DNA from: Mycolicibacterium tusciae JS617
GTDB taxonomy: Bacteria > Actinomycetota > Actinomycetes > Mycobacteriales > Mycobacteriaceae
Length of the DNA: 64,000 nucleotides
Assembly: GCF_000243415.2 (NCBI RefSeq)
Contig: NZ_KI912270.1
Coordinates: forward strand, 310,001-374,000
Direction of reading: 5' to 3'
Below, piece by piece: positions 53,768-63,139 of the stretch; position 1 is the first letter of the stretch, and every line of letters starts with the position of its first letter. The translations under genes and the position numbers were made by a program. Under the pieces are notes generated by a model, which did no database searches, was not told the origin of the DNA, and was given only the letters and a program-made list of their open reading frames with translations.

Positions 53768-55693
53768 TTAACTGCTGTCGCGTGACTTGGCGCGCGCCTT
53801 CGCACGACCCCGCATGGTGGCGTTCAACTCGACCTTGCGCACCCGCACGATCTCCGGCGTGACCTCAACGCACTCGTCCTCGGCGCAGAACTCCATGGCC
53901 AGTTCGAGCCCCAGTTCGAGCGGACGGGCCAGCGTTTCGAAGACATCAGCGGTCGAGGAGCGCATGTTGGTGAGCTTCTTCTCGCGTGTCGCATTGATGT
54001 CGAGGTCCTCAGCGCGCGGGTTGATCCCGACGACGTGGCCCTCGTAGGTGTCCTGGCCCGGTTCGACGAAGAACTGGCCGCGGTCGGACAGCTGGGTCAA
54101 GGCGAACGGCGTGATCTTGCCGGTTCGGTCCGAGACCAGCGATCCGGTGTGGCGGGCCCGGATCTCGCCAGCCCACGGGCGATAGCCGTCGAACACCGCG
54201 TTGGCAATGCCGGTGCCGCGGGTCAGCGTCAGGAAGTCGGTGCGAAAGCCGATCAACCCGCGGCTGGGCACGATGAAGTCCATCCGGACCCAGCCCGCGG
54301 CGTGGGTGGTCATCTCCTCCATGCGGCCCTTGCGGGCGGCCATCAGCTGGGTGATTGCGCCGACGAATTCTTCGGGGCAGTCGATGGTCATGGCTTCGAA
54401 CGGCTCGTGCAGCTTGCCGTCGATTGTGCGGGTGACCACCTGGGGCTTCCCGACGGTCAGCTCGAACCCCTCGCGGCGCATCTGCTCGACAAGGATCGCC
54501 AGCGCCAGCTCGCCTCGGCCCTGCACCTCCCATGCGTCGGGCCGGTCGATGTCGACCACCTTGATCGACACATTGCCGACGAGCTCGGTGTCCAGCCGTG
54601 ACTTCACCATGCGGGCGGTCAGCTTGTGCCCGGACACCTTGCCTGCCAGCGGGGAGGTGTTGGTGCCGATGGTCACCGAGATGGCTGGCTCGTCGACGGT
54701 GATCCGTGGCAGCGCATGGGCGTGCTCGGTGTCGGCCAGGGTGTCGCCGATCATGATCTCGGGGATGCCCGCCACCGCGACGATGTCGCCGGCGATCGCC
54801 TCGTCGGTGGAGGTCCGGTCCACGCCCTCGGTGGCCAGCAGTTCGGTGATCTTGGCGTTGGTGATCACCGGGTGGCCGTCGACCTCGCGCATCCACGCGA
54901 CCTGCTGGCCCTTGCGGATGCGCCCCTTGTAGATGCGGATGAGCGCCAGCCTGCCGAGGAACGCGGAGGCGTCGAGGTTGGTCACCAGGGCCTGCAGCGG
55001 GGCCTCGGGGTCTCCCTGCGGCGGTGCGATGTGTTCCAGAAGGACATCGAAGAGCGGATCGAGGTTCTCGCCGTCGGGATTTTCGCCGTTGGCGGGTTGG
55101 GAGGTGCTGGCGATGCCTGCGCGGCCCGATGCGTACAGCGTCGGCAGTCCGAGCGCGAACTCGGCGGCCTTCTGGGCCTCCTCGTCGAGGTCCGAGGCGA
55201 CGTCGAGCAAGAGGTCATGGCTGTCGGAGACGACTTCGGCGATGCGGGCGTCGGGCCGGTCGGTCTTGTTGACCACCAGAATCACCGGCAGATGCGCGGA
55301 AAGCGCCTTGCGCAGCACGAAGCGGGTCTGCGGCAGCGGGCCCTCGGACGCGTCGACGAGCAGCAACACGCCGTCGACCATGGACAGTCCACGTTCGACC
55401 TCACCACCGAAGTCGGCGTGGCCCGGGGTGTCGATGACATTGATGACGGTCATGCTGCCGTCGGGGTGGTGACGGTGGACGGCGGTGTTCTTCGCCAGGA
55501 TGGTGATGCCCTTTTCCTTCTCCAGGTCCCCGGAGTCCATCAATCGCTCGATGGCATCATCACCGCGGTGGGTCAGGGCGCCGGACTGCCGCAGCATCGC
55601 ATCGACCAGGGTCGTCTTCCCGTGATCGACGTGCGCGACAATGGCGACATTCCTAAAATCCACGTCGTTAAGTGTCGCAGTGCGGGTGCTCAA
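53768..55693 (-). CDS. typA: Ribosome-associated GTPase TypA/BipA
   Basis: A 641-aa translational GTPase. G1 is [19 protein letters not shown], with [16 protein letters not shown] (G3) and [11 protein letters not shown] (G4) following. The C-terminal half is the EF-G-like domains, including [24 protein letters not shown] sequence and [10 protein letters not shown]. It binds the 70S ribosome and helps assembly at low temperature or stress. The start is TTG at 55693 (TTG AGC ACC). It matches Rv1165. The toxin-antitoxin genes lie downstream on the same strand. Confidence 0.95.
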   Translation of the reverse strand: MSTRTATLNDVDFRNVAIVAHVDHGKTTLVDAMLRQSGALTHRGDDAIERLMDSGDLEKEKGITILAKNTAVHRHHPDGSMTVINVIDTPGHADFGGEVERGLSMVDGVLLLVDASEGPLPQTRFVLRKALSAHLPVILVVNKTDRPDARIAEVVSDSHDLLLDVASDLDEEAQKAAEFALGLPTLYASGRAGIASTSQPANGENPDGENLDPLFDVLLEHIAPPQGDPEAPLQALVTNLDASAFLGRLALIRIYKGRIRKGQQVAWMREVDGHPVITNAKITELLATEGVDRTSTDEAIAGDIVAVAGIPEIMIGDTLADTEHAHALPRITVDEPAISVTIGTNTSPLAGKVSGHKLTARMVKSRLDTELVGNVSIKVVDIDRPDAWEVQGRGELALAILVEQMRREGFELTVGKPQVVTRTIDGKLHEPFEAMTIDCPEEFVGAITQLMAARKGRMEEMTTHAAGWVRMDFIVPSRGLIGFRTDFLTLTRGTGIANAVFDGYRPWAGEIRARHTGSLVSDRTGKITPFALTQLSDRGQFFVEPGQDTYEGHVVGINPRAEDLDINATREKKLTNMRSSTADVFETLARPLELGLELAMEFCAEDECVEVTPEIVRVRKVELNATMRGRAKARAKSRDSS

Positions 55694-55730
55694 TCGCGAA
55701 AACGGGAGACTTCCACGAGAGATAGGTCAC

Positions 55731-55898
55731 TTGAAGGCCAGCAAGGTACTCGGCATAAAACCGAAGAAGAAGTGCTGCCGGAGCAAGCCCAGGTGCAAGA
55801 AATGCCCGCTCGTATTGCACAAAGTGCGTAAGGCCGAACTGATCGGCATCCGTGGCAAGGAGCTCGACAAGATATACAAGCGCGCCCGCAAGAACTGA
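55731..55898 (+). CDS. Small basic Cys-rich protein (55 aa)
   Basis: A TTG-started frame (LKASKVLGIKPKKKCCRSKP, then RCKKCPLVLHK, KELDKIYKRARKN). It is very basic with a CC-x5-CxxC cluster like a compact zinc ribbon, typical of RNA- or ribosome-associated small proteins. It sits 37 bp from the divergent typA start. TTG at 55731 is chosen; an upstream ATG at 55641 would lie in antisense typA. It may work with typA at the ribosome, but that is only a guess from position. Confidence 0.6.
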   Translation: MKASKVLGIKPKKKCCRSKPRCKKCPLVLHKVRKAELIGIRGKELDKIYKRARKN

Positions 55899-55959
55899 CC
55901 GTGCGGCGTACCGTTGAAGGGTCTCCAGGTGTTCTCACTTGGCGTTGGAGGTGCCGAAT

Positions 55960-56226
55960 ATGACGGTTTACGAAGTTCTCACCATTGCCCTGATCTTCGT
56001 GGTGGCTTCGGCTGCGACGCTGGCGATCTATCTCGGTTTGCTCAACTGGATGGGCAGATTTCACGTCGTGCACTGCACGGCGTGCCATCACCTCACCACA
56101 GCGCCGACGAAACAGCCCCAGGCGTCATGCCCGCATTGCCGCCACCCGCTGATGCTGCACCCGCTGCATGCGGTCACTCACCCGACTGATCGAGTCCGGG
56201 TGCTGACCGACTCGCTGCGGTACTGA
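55960..56226 (+). CDS. Single-pass membrane protein with a zinc-ribbon tail (88 aa)
   Basis: ATG 55960 follows GGAGG at good spacing. One helix (TIALIFVVASAATLAIYLGLL) is followed by a Cys/His-rich tail: HCTACHHLT and ASCPHCRHPL form a zinc ribbon, then a basic end. The cysteines lie on the likely cytoplasmic side. Function unknown. The gene's 3' end overlaps the convergent AraC-family gene by about 49 bases. Confidence 0.75.
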   Translation: MTVYEVLTIALIFVVASAATLAIYLGLLNWMGRFHVVHCTACHHLTTAPTKQPQASCPHCRHPLMLHPLHAVTHPTDRVRVLTDSLRY

Positions 56227-57239
56227 GCACCGGTCCGAAAATCGCTGGCCGGCTTGCCCGTCCAGCGCCGAAACGCGTGTGAGAACGCCGTGGTGTCGCT
56301 GTAGCCAAGCCGACGACCCACCTCGTTGACCGATAGCCCTACGACACTGAGCAATTCGACGGCCAGCGCGTGCGCGACGTCGTTGCGCAGCTCCCGGTAC
56401 GAGGTCTCCTCATGGTCGAGCTGGCGACGTAGCGTGCGGGTGCTCATGTGCAGTTCGGCGGCCAACTCGTCAATGCTGGGCATGGCTTCGGGACGTTGGG
56501 CGAAGCGGGACCGCACGGTGGCCGACAGGGTGGGTTGCGACTCCCGGGTGTGCACCAGACGTTCGCATTCCCGTGCGCACGCGGTGCGAGTGATCGGGTC
56601 CGCCGTCGGCAAGCGCAGCGCCAAAGCGCCGGTCGGTATACGGAAAAGATATTGTGCCGCACCGGTTTCCACATCGAACGGGCGCAACGCAGCGCGCAGC
56701 CTCTCGCCCTGCTCACCGCCGAAGGGGACCTCTACCGTCAGCGGCGCCGAGGCGAGACCGGACATCCTCAGCAGCAACGGCAGGGCCGAAAGATCGCGCG
56801 CCGCATAGTATTCCCGGACGTCGACAGGCAGATGTTCGTATCGAAGCACCACGGTCGTCACGTCGCCGATCCGCACCGACTGGGGGTTGAACACCGTCGG
56901 CGACAGCGTCGCGTAAGCCAGGGCGACGGTCAAAGCCTCCCCGGCATCGGCGCTGGAGAGCAACGCATAACCCCAGATGCCCAAATCGCCGACGGTGAAT
57001 TGCGATCCGACGCTGATCCCCGCGGCCAGGGGGTCACCGAGTTCGCGGGCGAGATTGGCGGTCATGACGAACTCGTCGTCCTGATCGATGCGGTAGCCGG
57101 CGGCCACCACCCCGTTTTCGGTCCAGGGCGTGCCGGCGAGCAGCCGTTGGCATGGCAGCCCGGCGTCGCGGGCCACCGCAAACGCGTAGCGAATTCCCGC
57201 CGGACTCCCGGTCACCACCATCGCCTGCGATCGTGTCAC
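56178..57239 (-). CDS. AraC-family transcriptional regulator
   Basis: A ~353-aa regulator. The N-terminal ligand domain (about residues 1-230) resembles the Arabinose_bd-type domain (AGTPWTENGVVAAGYRIDQ, FTVGDLGIWGYALLSS). The C-terminal AraC domain has the first helix-turn-helix ELAAELHMSTRTLRRQLDHE and the second SVNEVGRRLGYSDTTAFSHA, then FRRWTGKPASDFR. GTG 57239 is used because a start at 57296 would put coding sequence over a likely operator. It is divergent from a P450 gene and probably controls it. Confidence 0.87.
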   Translation of the reverse strand: MTRSQAMVVTGSPAGIRYAFAVARDAGLPCQRLLAGTPWTENGVVAAGYRIDQDDEFVMTANLARELGDPLAAGISVGSQFTVGDLGIWGYALLSSADAGEALTVALAYATLSPTVFNPQSVRIGDVTTVVLRYEHLPVDVREYYAARDLSALPLLLRMSGLASAPLTVEVPFGGEQGERLRAALRPFDVETGAAQYLFRIPTGALALRLPTADPITRTACARECERLVHTRESQPTLSATVRSRFAQRPEAMPSIDELAAELHMSTRTLRRQLDHEETSYRELRNDVAHALAVELLSVVGLSVNEVGRRLGYSDTTAFSHAFRRWTGKPASDFRTGAQYRSESVSTRTRSVG

Positions 57240-57261
57240 GCGCGGCCGCTTGAGCCATGTG

Positions 57262-57325
57262 GTTGGCCGAATCGACCACCTAGTTGGCCGCCGCAATCAT
57301 GTCGCTGCCAAGGGTACAGCGACAT
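57262..57325. promoter_or_regulatory. Operator region between the AraC regulator and the P450
   Basis: GTTGGCCG occurs at 57262-57269 and again at 57283-57290, exactly 21 bp apart (two helical turns), the spacing of AraC half-sites. Further on, ATGTCGCTG (57299-57307) and CAGCGACAT (57317-57325) form a perfect 9-bp inverted repeat around nine bases, ending ten bases before the P450 start. Both motifs lie between divergent genes, as an activator/repressor region would. Confidence 0.6.
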
Positions 57326-57335
57326 CGTTGTTGAT

Positions 57336-58619
57336 ATGCGAGCTTCTACGCTGCCGGTGGTCGGGTCGACGATGCGCGATTTCGGAGTGATGATCGGCCA
57401 GGGTGCGGTCCGGGATCTGCGGCGCGCACGGGTCGGCTCTATCGCGAGGAGCGTGCCGCGGACCGACTTCGACCCGACCGCCGCCGACACCATCAGGAAC
57501 CCGTTCCCCGCGTTGGAGCGGTTGCGGGAGCACCCCGTGCACGTCCACGAGAAGCTCAACGTGTGGATGATGGCCCGCCACGAAGACGTCACCGCGGCGG
57601 CGCGGGCCCACGATGTGTTGTCGTCGAGTTCGGGAGTCCTGCTGCGCTCCACGGTGATGCCGAGCGTCGTCTCCACCGACGAACCCGATCACGCCCGGTT
57701 GCGCCGGGTGTCGGCGCCGTACTTCACGCCGTCGGCGATGCGTCGACTCGAGGGATCGCTGGCGCAATTCGTCGATCCAAGCGTCGATGCCCTGGCCCGC
57801 GGGGAGGTCGTCGACATGGTGCCCGCCCTGACGGTGCCGCTGCCCGTTTCGGCCATCGCCCTGCTGCTGGGTATCGACCGCTCCCGCTGGCGGGATTTCC
57901 GGGTGTGGTCGAACGGGGTCACGGCGCTGTTCGGTGCCAGCACGCTCGGCGCCGTCACGCTGACGATCGGCCAGGCGCTGCCGGGCATCCTGTCACTGCG
58001 GGCCCTGATCGTCGACGAACTGCATCGGCGCCGCAGCGAGAACCACGACGATGTGCTTGGCGGTATCAGCAAGGCGCTTGCGGCGCATGAGATCACGCCG
58101 CTGGAAGCGCTCAGTGCCGCGTTGATCCTGCTGATCGCCGGCAACGAGACGACCACCAACCTGCTCGGCATCCTGCTCATCCAGTTGGCCACCGATCCGG
58201 ATCTGTATGCGCGGCTGCGAGATAACCGCGACCTGATCCCGGCCGCCGTCGAGGAGACGCTGCGCTGGGGCTCACCGGTGCAGTGGGTGACGCGTACGAC
58301 GCTGGCGCCCTATGCAATCGCCGACACTGTGATTCCGGCCCGTTCTCGGGTAGTGCTGTTCTACGCGGGCGCCAACCGTGACCCGCGCCGCTTCGCCGAC
58401 CCCGATCGCTTCGACGTCGACCGAAAGCCGGTCGGCCACACGGGCTTCGGCCATGGCTCGCACTTCTGCATGGGTGCGCACCTGGCCCGGCTCGAGGTGG
58501 TCGCCGCCCTCAACGGGTTGTTCGACCGCATCGCGGGGCTGGAGCTCGCAGGGCCGGTGAAGTGGACGACGACCCCGTCGCTCTCCGGTCCCACGTCGCT
58601 GCCGTTACGCGCCGTCTAG
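57336..58619 (+). CDS. Cytochrome P450
   Basis: A 427-aa soluble monooxygenase. The I-helix motif AGNETTTN is near residue 267, ExxR is EETLR near 305, and the haem loop FGHGSHFCMGAHLARLE puts the cysteine ligand near 378. It resembles mycobacterial CYPs of the sterol/terpenoid-hydroxylating type, but the subfamily cannot be set by eye. ATG 57336 is used. It is divergent from an AraC regulator with a plausible shared operator and probably uses a ferredoxin such as FdxC. Its 3' end overlaps mutT2. Confidence 0.93.
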   Translation: MRASTLPVVGSTMRDFGVMIGQGAVRDLRRARVGSIARSVPRTDFDPTAADTIRNPFPALERLREHPVHVHEKLNVWMMARHEDVTAAARAHDVLSSSSGVLLRSTVMPSVVSTDEPDHARLRRVSAPYFTPSAMRRLEGSLAQFVDPSVDALARGEVVDMVPALTVPLPVSAIALLLGIDRSRWRDFRVWSNGVTALFGASTLGAVTLTIGQALPGILSLRALIVDELHRRRSENHDDVLGGISKALAAHEITPLEALSAALILLIAGNETTTNLLGILLIQLATDPDLYARLRDNRDLIPAAVEETLRWGSPVQWVTRTTLAPYAIADTVIPARSRVVLFYAGANRDPRRFADPDRFDVDRKPVGHTGFGHGSHFCMGAHLARLEVVAALNGLFDRIAGLELAGPVKWTTTPSLSGPTSLPLRAV

Positions 58620-59005
58620 GTCGTCAGCGCCTGTTTGAGCTCGGCGAGCCAGGTGCGGTCGGCGGGCACCCAGTCGAGGTCGTCGAGTTCGTCGACGGTG
58701 ATCCAGCGCAGCGCGCGGTGATCGTTGGGATGCAGGGTGCCCCCGGTCTGGGTGACCCGGTAGGCGCGCAGGGCAGTGGTCGGATTGAGCGCGACGTCGA
58801 CACCGAGGCGGGCGCCGACGGTCACGTCGACGCCGAGTTCCTCCTTGAGTTCGCGGGCGAGTGCGACTTCGTCCGTTTCGCCCGCCGCAACCTTGCCGCC
58901 GGGTAACTCCCACAGGCCGGCGAGCTCAGGTGGCCTGGCGCGTTGCGCGACCAGCATTGCACCACCCGTGATCAGGGCACCGGCCACGACGATCTGGTTT
59001 GACAT
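58616..59005 (-). CDS. mutT2: MutT-like NUDIX nucleotide pyrophosphohydrolase
   Basis: A 129-aa enzyme with a perfect Nudix box [43 protein letters not shown] is the start; [11 protein letters not shown] matches the MutT2 group (Rv1160). MutT2 is a CTPase-like hydrolase that removes modified nucleotides such as 5-methyl-CTP or 8-oxo-dGTP. ATG 59005 is chosen since the longer frame is antisense to the pterin dehydratase. It sits 26 bp from the divergent phhB. Confidence 0.9.
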   Translation of the reverse strand: MSNQIVVAGALITGGAMLVAQRARPPELAGLWELPGGKVAAGETDEVALARELKEELGVDVTVGARLGVDVALNPTTALRAYRVTQTGGTLHPNDHRALRWITVDELDDLDWVPADRTWLAELKQALTT

Positions 59006-59031
59006 CGCGGCTGACGGTATACCTAACAAGC

Positions 59032-59316
59032 ATGGCTGTATTGACAGACGACCAAGTGGACGCCGCACTGCCGGATCTCGAGGGCTGGGAGCGCGCCGAC
59101 GGCGCACTACGCCGCTCGATCAAGTTTCCAGCCTTCCTGGACGGCATCGACGCGGTCCGGCGCGTCGGCGAGAAGGCCGAGGACGCCGACCACCATCCGG
59201 ATATCGATATCCGTTGGCGGACAGTAACTTTCGCGTTGGTGACGCACTCCGAGGGTGGAATCACCGACAAGGACGTCGAGATGGCGAAAGAGATCAACGC
59301 GATCGTCGGCCAGTAG
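59032..59316 (+). CDS. phhB: Pterin-4a-carbinolamine dehydratase
   Basis: A 94-aa protein with the catalytic triple histidine motif split as [23 protein letters not shown]. The start [20 protein letters not shown] matches Rv1159A. It dehydrates 4a-hydroxytetrahydropterin and can act as a cofactor-binding regulator. No phenylalanine hydroxylase gene is visible in the window, so its substrate source is unclear. Its 3' end overlaps pimE by 23 bases. Confidence 0.9.
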   Translation: MAVLTDDQVDAALPDLEGWERADGALRRSIKFPAFLDGIDAVRRVGEKAEDADHHPDIDIRWRTVTFALVTHSEGGITDKDVEMAKEINAIVGQ

Positions 59317-60454
59317 CGGCGATCCACGCCAACGTCGCCAGCGTCGCAACGATGTAGATCAACCCTGCCCAGGCCAGATACCACGGCCGGGAGATGACCC
59401 AGATCGTCGGTTGCGCGAAGCTCAGCAGCCACGGCACTCCGATCAGGGTCAACGCCAGCCACCCCCAGCCCAGCACGCGGGCGCCGAGTCGCTCCCGCAG
59501 TGGACCGTGCAGCAGCCAGATCATCAGCGGGATCAGCCACACCCAGTGGTGCGTCCACGAGATCGGCGACAACAGCAGACCGAACAACTGCACGACGACG
59601 ATCGCGCCGAGCCGGTCCGAAGCCCCGCCGATCGCCCGCCACGCCAGCACGGCGAGCACCGCCGTCACTGCGATACCGGCCAGCACCAGCGGCCCGTATC
59701 CCGCATCGTGCCCGAGGATTCGGGAGATCCCGCCGCGCCAGGATTGGTTGAACGACGTTCCAATCGGCCCCACCCGGGAGGCGTCGCCCAGCAATTCGGT
59801 GAAGTAGTAACGAGTTTCGTCGCCGATGATCAACCACGAAACGCCCACCGTGGCGAAGAACACGACCGCCGAGAACGCGACAGCCGCCCACCGACGGGCC
59901 CCGAGGAAGTACAGTCCCGACGCCGCGGGCGTCAGCTTCACCCCCGCCGCCAGGCCCACGAGTAATCCCGAAATCCACCACCGCGTGCTGTACACCGCAT
60001 ACAGCACCGCGAGCACCAGCAGCACGTTGATCTGCCCGTAGTCGAAGGTGCTGCGCAGGGGTTCGATCCAGATGCCGATGGCCGTCCACAGCATCGCCGT
60101 TCGACGGTCTCCGGAGCCCAACAGCCGCTGACTGATCCGAACGACTCCATACAGCGCCGCGAAAAGGCCGAGTTGCCATGCGAACGCGACGAGTCCGAAC
60201 GGCAGCAGGTGCAGTGGATTGAACACGATCGCCGCGAACGGTGGATACGTGAACGGCAGCGGGAAGTCCGGCGTCTGATCGGCGTAGACGTAGTCATAGA
60301 GCGAGCCCGGCTGGTCGAGCATGCCCGCCCCGCCGACGTACACGTGGAGGTCGACGAAGTTGGCCCCGTTGGGCACCAGGTAGGTCCACGCCAGCCGCGC
60401 GACGATGCTGATCACCAACAGAATCGGCGCCGCGGCGGCCAGTCGGGCAGGCAT
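59294..60454 (-). CDS. pimE: Polar PIM mannosyltransferase
   Basis: A 386-aa GT87 enzyme with about ten helices. The N-terminal loop [11 protein letters not shown] has the conserved catalytic-type aspartate near residue 35, and [13 protein letters not shown] and [12 protein letters not shown] are family motifs. It adds an alpha-1,2-mannose to AcPIM4 on the periplasmic face using polyprenyl-phosphate-mannose, committing PIMs to the polar branch. It matches Rv1159. LpqW, which affects the same branch, is encoded 7 kb away. Confidence 0.92.
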   Translation of the reverse strand: MPARLAAAAPILLVISIVARLAWTYLVPNGANFVDLHVYVGGAGMLDQPGSLYDYVYADQTPDFPLPFTYPPFAAIVFNPLHLLPFGLVAFAWQLGLFAALYGVVRISQRLLGSGDRRTAMLWTAIGIWIEPLRSTFDYGQINVLLVLAVLYAVYSTRWWISGLLVGLAAGVKLTPAASGLYFLGARRWAAVAFSAVVFFATVGVSWLIIGDETRYYFTELLGDASRVGPIGTSFNQSWRGGISRILGHDAGYGPLVLAGIAVTAVLAVLAWRAIGGASDRLGAIVVVQLFGLLLSPISWTHHWVWLIPLMIWLLHGPLRERLGARVLGWGWLALTLIGVPWLLSFAQPTIWVISRPWYLAWAGLIYIVATLATLAWIAATGRRSR

Positions 60455-60490
60455 TCGCGCGGCGGTCGGGGCAGCGGACGGCGTGTTTAT

Positions 60491-60579
60491 CCGTCGACTC
60501 TATCGACGGTCACCGTTTGCCTTCGCATCCGTAACGGTTGAATAAATGCCACACGTGTCACTTGAGTCACACCAGTAAC
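60491..60579 (+). promoter_or_regulatory. Upstream region of the secreted-protein pair with inverted and 9-bp repeats
   Basis: CCGTCGA-CTCTA-TCGACGG (60491-60509) is a 7-bp hairpin. ACCGTT and AACGGT (60512-60517, 60533-60538) make a second dyad. Then GTCAC-TTGA-GTCAC-ACCA-GTAAC at 60557-60579 forms three pentamers with a 9-bp period, the direct-repeat style used by response regulators such as MtrA. The region lies 50-138 bp before the secreted protein start. Confidence 0.4.
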
Positions 60580-60628
60580 TCCGTAGCTTCGGGCAAAGGC
60601 ACGCCGACAAACCTGAATTGGGAGAACC

Positions 60629-61204
60629 ATGCACATCACCGGAAAACTGTTCGCGACCACGATGATTGCGGCCGCGGGAGCCGTCACCGCTGCGGTGACG
60701 CTGAGTGGCACCGCTGCCGCCCAGCCCGCGGCGCCTGTCCCCACCCCCGGTGTTCCGGGGCTGCCGTTCATCCAGCAGCTCGCATCCAATCCGGCGGCGG
60801 CCACGCAGCTCATGCAGGGCTTCACTTCCCTGCTGAACACCGCCGCCACCCCGGCCGCGACACCTGCCACACCGCCACCGGCCGCGACCGCGTCGATCAC
60901 CCTTCCGCAGACTCCGGCGGGACTGCCCGGTGCCGCTCCAGTCGCGAGCGCAGCCGCTGCGCCCGCGACCAACCCGGCCGACCTGCTGACGCAGGCCGCG
61001 TCGCCGCTGAGCAGCCTCGCGTCGTTGATGCCCGCCGGAACGCCGTTGACCGGCCTTCTGCCTTCGGCTTCGACGGCCACCGCACCTGTCGCTGCCGCCG
61101 CACCTGCGGTCGCCGCACCTGCAGCGGCACTTCCCGCGGCCGCCGCGCCCGCGGCGGCACTTCCCGCAGCGCCGCTGATGCTGCCGCTGTCGGCACTGCC
61201 CTGA
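60629..61204 (+). CDS. Secreted Ala/Pro-rich protein (Rv1158c-like)
   Basis: A 191-aa protein with a Sec signal (MHITGKLFATTMIAAAGAVT ... AQPAAP; cleavage likely after AAA-QP). The remainder is Ala/Pro/Thr-rich, with short helices like PFIQQLASNPAAATQLMQGF and the end ALPAAPLMLPLSALP. It is likely exported and cell-wall associated, with unknown function. GGGAGAACC precedes the ATG at 60629. It forms a tandem pair with a longer related secreted gene 54 bp downstream. Confidence 0.8.
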   Translation: MHITGKLFATTMIAAAGAVTAAVTLSGTAAAQPAAPVPTPGVPGLPFIQQLASNPAAATQLMQGFTSLLNTAATPAATPATPPPAATASITLPQTPAGLPGAAPVASAAAAPATNPADLLTQAASPLSSLASLMPAGTPLTGLLPSASTATAPVAAAAPAVAAPAAALPAAAAPAAALPAAPLMLPLSALP

Positions 61205-61258
61205 TCGCAGCGGTGACATCGGCCGAGAAGACCACTACAACCACTCTCTGGGGGAGTC

Positions 61259-62206
61259 ATGTCAACCAGGACGATGTTCGCCACCGCTGCCGTTGCGATC
61301 GGCTCATCGGTCACGCTGCTGTTCGGCGGCGTGACCGGTGTCGCCGGCGCTGAGCCGGCGCCGCCCGCACCGCTGCCGATCGACGCTCTCCAAGCCCCGG
61401 GCCTGCCTGCCGTGCAGAGTCTCGGGCCCGTCATTCAGGCGGCTGCTGCTGATCCGACCAGCGCCGCATCCACGTTGATGGCAGCCGCCGCGGTGTTCGC
61501 CGGCGACGCCGCCGCCCCGGCCGACTCCCGAAATGTCGCGGCGGCCGTCAACCAGTTCGTCGCCCACACCCCGGCTCCGGGCGCAGTGCCTGGCACCGTG
61601 GCGCACCTGCCCGCGGGGGTCAACCCGGCCCACGCCGTCGGTCCCGTGCCGGAGGCGGCGCCTGCCCCAGCAGCCGTACCCGCCCCTGCCGCCGCACCTG
61701 CGGCGGCTGCACCGGAGGTCGCGGTTCCCGTTCCCGCGCCGGCGCCCGCTGCGGCCGCACCCGCCGCCACGCCCGGCGGTCCCGAATTCGGAGCGGATGC
61801 TCCGACGACACAGGACTTCCTCTATCCGTCGATCAGCAACGGATGCCTGAAGGACGGCGGAAACGTGCTCGCCACAGCGATCTCGGTGGCGGGCCCCGCG
61901 AAGATCCCCACGCCGGGACCGGGACCCGGGCAGACGGCCTACGTGTTCACCGCGATCGGCACCCCGGGACCCGCCGCGGAGCAAAAGCTGCCGCTCAACG
62001 TCACCTGGGTGAACCTGACCACCGGCAAGTCGGGCGGGGCCACGTTGGTGCCGCAGTCAGATATCAATCCGCAGGGGCCGACCACACTGACCGCGATCGC
62101 CGACACCGGCTCGGGCAGCATCATCTCCACCATCTTCGGCCAGGTCAGCACGACCGAGATGCAGTGTCAGTTCATGCCGACCATCGGCTCGACGGTCGTT
62201 CCGTAA
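61259..62206 (+). CDS. Secreted Ala/Pro-rich protein with folded C-terminal domain (Rv1157c-like)
   Basis: A 315-aa protein. The signal peptide (TMFATAAVAIGSSVTLLFGG ... AGAEPAP) is followed by a long Ala/Pro region. A compact C-terminal domain of about 120 residues follows, with cysteines at NGCLKDGG and MQCQFMPT that may form a disulfide. PSISNGCLKDGGNVL and VTWVNLTTGKSGGATL mark this domain. It is exported, role unknown. GGGGGAG directly precedes the ATG at 61259. It is downstream of a similar shorter gene. Confidence 0.82.
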   Translation: MSTRTMFATAAVAIGSSVTLLFGGVTGVAGAEPAPPAPLPIDALQAPGLPAVQSLGPVIQAAAADPTSAASTLMAAAAVFAGDAAAPADSRNVAAAVNQFVAHTPAPGAVPGTVAHLPAGVNPAHAVGPVPEAAPAPAAVPAPAAAPAAAAPEVAVPVPAPAPAAAAPAATPGGPEFGADAPTTQDFLYPSISNGCLKDGGNVLATAISVAGPAKIPTPGPGPGQTAYVFTAIGTPGPAAEQKLPLNVTWVNLTTGKSGGATLVPQSDINPQGPTTLTAIADTGSGSIISTIFGQVSTTEMQCQFMPTIGSTVVP

Positions 62207-62215
62207 CGACCTGCC

Positions 62216-62362
62216 TCAGTAGGCCATGAAGAGGATGGCGTCCCGGTCGTAGTCGCGGCCGGGGTGCACCTCTGACAGATGAGCCTGGGCCTTCTCGACG
62301 AGATCGTCTTCGGTCTCACCGGTGATCGCCTCGCCACACGGGCAATTGAGGTGTGTCTTCAT
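62216..62362 (-). CDS. DUF1059-like small protein
   Basis: A 48-aa protein, MKTHLNCPCGEAITGETEDD then LVEKAQAHLSEVHPGRDYDR, with a CPCG cysteine pair and a His-rich end, as in DUF1059 proteins, which are small zinc-binding-like proteins of unknown function. ATG 62362 is used; the longer frame upstream is antisense to the nitroreductase gene. It converges on the secreted protein gene with a nine-base gap. Confidence 0.8.
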   Translation of the reverse strand: MKTHLNCPCGEAITGETEDDLVEKAQAHLSEVHPGRDYDRDAILFMAY

Positions 62363-62395
62363 GTGTTCAGCTTCCCACAGCCCATGATGTTGGGC

Positions 62396-63064
62396 ATGGA
62401 GCTTTCCGACGTCATGCGAACTACCGGTGCGGTCCGGCGATTCACCGACGACCCCCTGCCCGATGAGGTGCTCGACCGGATCCTCGACAACGCCCGCTTC
62501 GCGCCCACCGGAGGCAACCGCCAGGGCACCCATGTCATCGTGATCCGCGACGGGGATACCCGTCGGGCATTGGCCGACCTCAGCGTGACAGGTGCGCGCC
62601 GCTATACGGCGCAGGTCAAGAACGGCGAATTCCCGTGGAATCCGACGAAGCCCATGAAAGTCACGCCGGAGGAAGTCGCTGCCACCGAGGCGGGCCCGTA
62701 CACACCTTTCGTCTACTGCGGCGCTGTGCTCGTCGTCTGCGTGGACCTCAATGTGTGCGCCGCGTTCGACCAGGACCTCGACAGAATCGGTCTCATCGCA
62801 GGCGCTTCGGTGTATCCATTCGTGTGGAACATTTTGCTGGCCGCGCGTAACGAAGGCTTCGGTGGCGTTCTGGCAACAGTGACGGTGGCCGAGGAACCCC
62901 GCGTCCAGGAACTGCTCGGGATCCCCGAGGATTATGCGATCGCCGCGCTGCTGCCGATCGGCAAGCCGGTGAAGCAGATCCGCAAGCTCACCCGTAAACC
63001 GGTTTCCGAGATCGCCACCCGCGAACGATTCGACGGTGAGCCGTTTCAGGTGGACGTTCGATAA
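62396..63064 (+). CDS. Nitroreductase-family flavoprotein
   Basis: A 222-aa FMN-binding NTR-family protein. MRTTGAVRRFTDDPLPDEVL is the N-terminal FMN motif, NARFAPTGGNRQGTHVIVIR the second, and the C-terminal LLPIGKPVKQIRKLTRKPVSE gives the FMN phosphate contact. It probably reduces quinones or nitro compounds using NAD(P)H. ATG 62396 is chosen. It is 34 bp from the divergent DUF1059-like gene, so they share a promoter region. Confidence 0.9.
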   Translation: MELSDVMRTTGAVRRFTDDPLPDEVLDRILDNARFAPTGGNRQGTHVIVIRDGDTRRALADLSVTGARRYTAQVKNGEFPWNPTKPMKVTPEEVAATEAGPYTPFVYCGAVLVVCVDLNVCAAFDQDLDRIGLIAGASVYPFVWNILLAARNEGFGGVLATVTVAEEPRVQELLGIPEDYAIAALLPIGKPVKQIRKLTRKPVSEIATRERFDGEPFQVDVR

Positions 63065-63139
63065 CGGTTCGGCAGTTAGCCAGACTCGAAGGCGCCGCGC
63101 CTCTTCCGCACAGGTGGCAGTCGTGGGACCTTTGTATAC

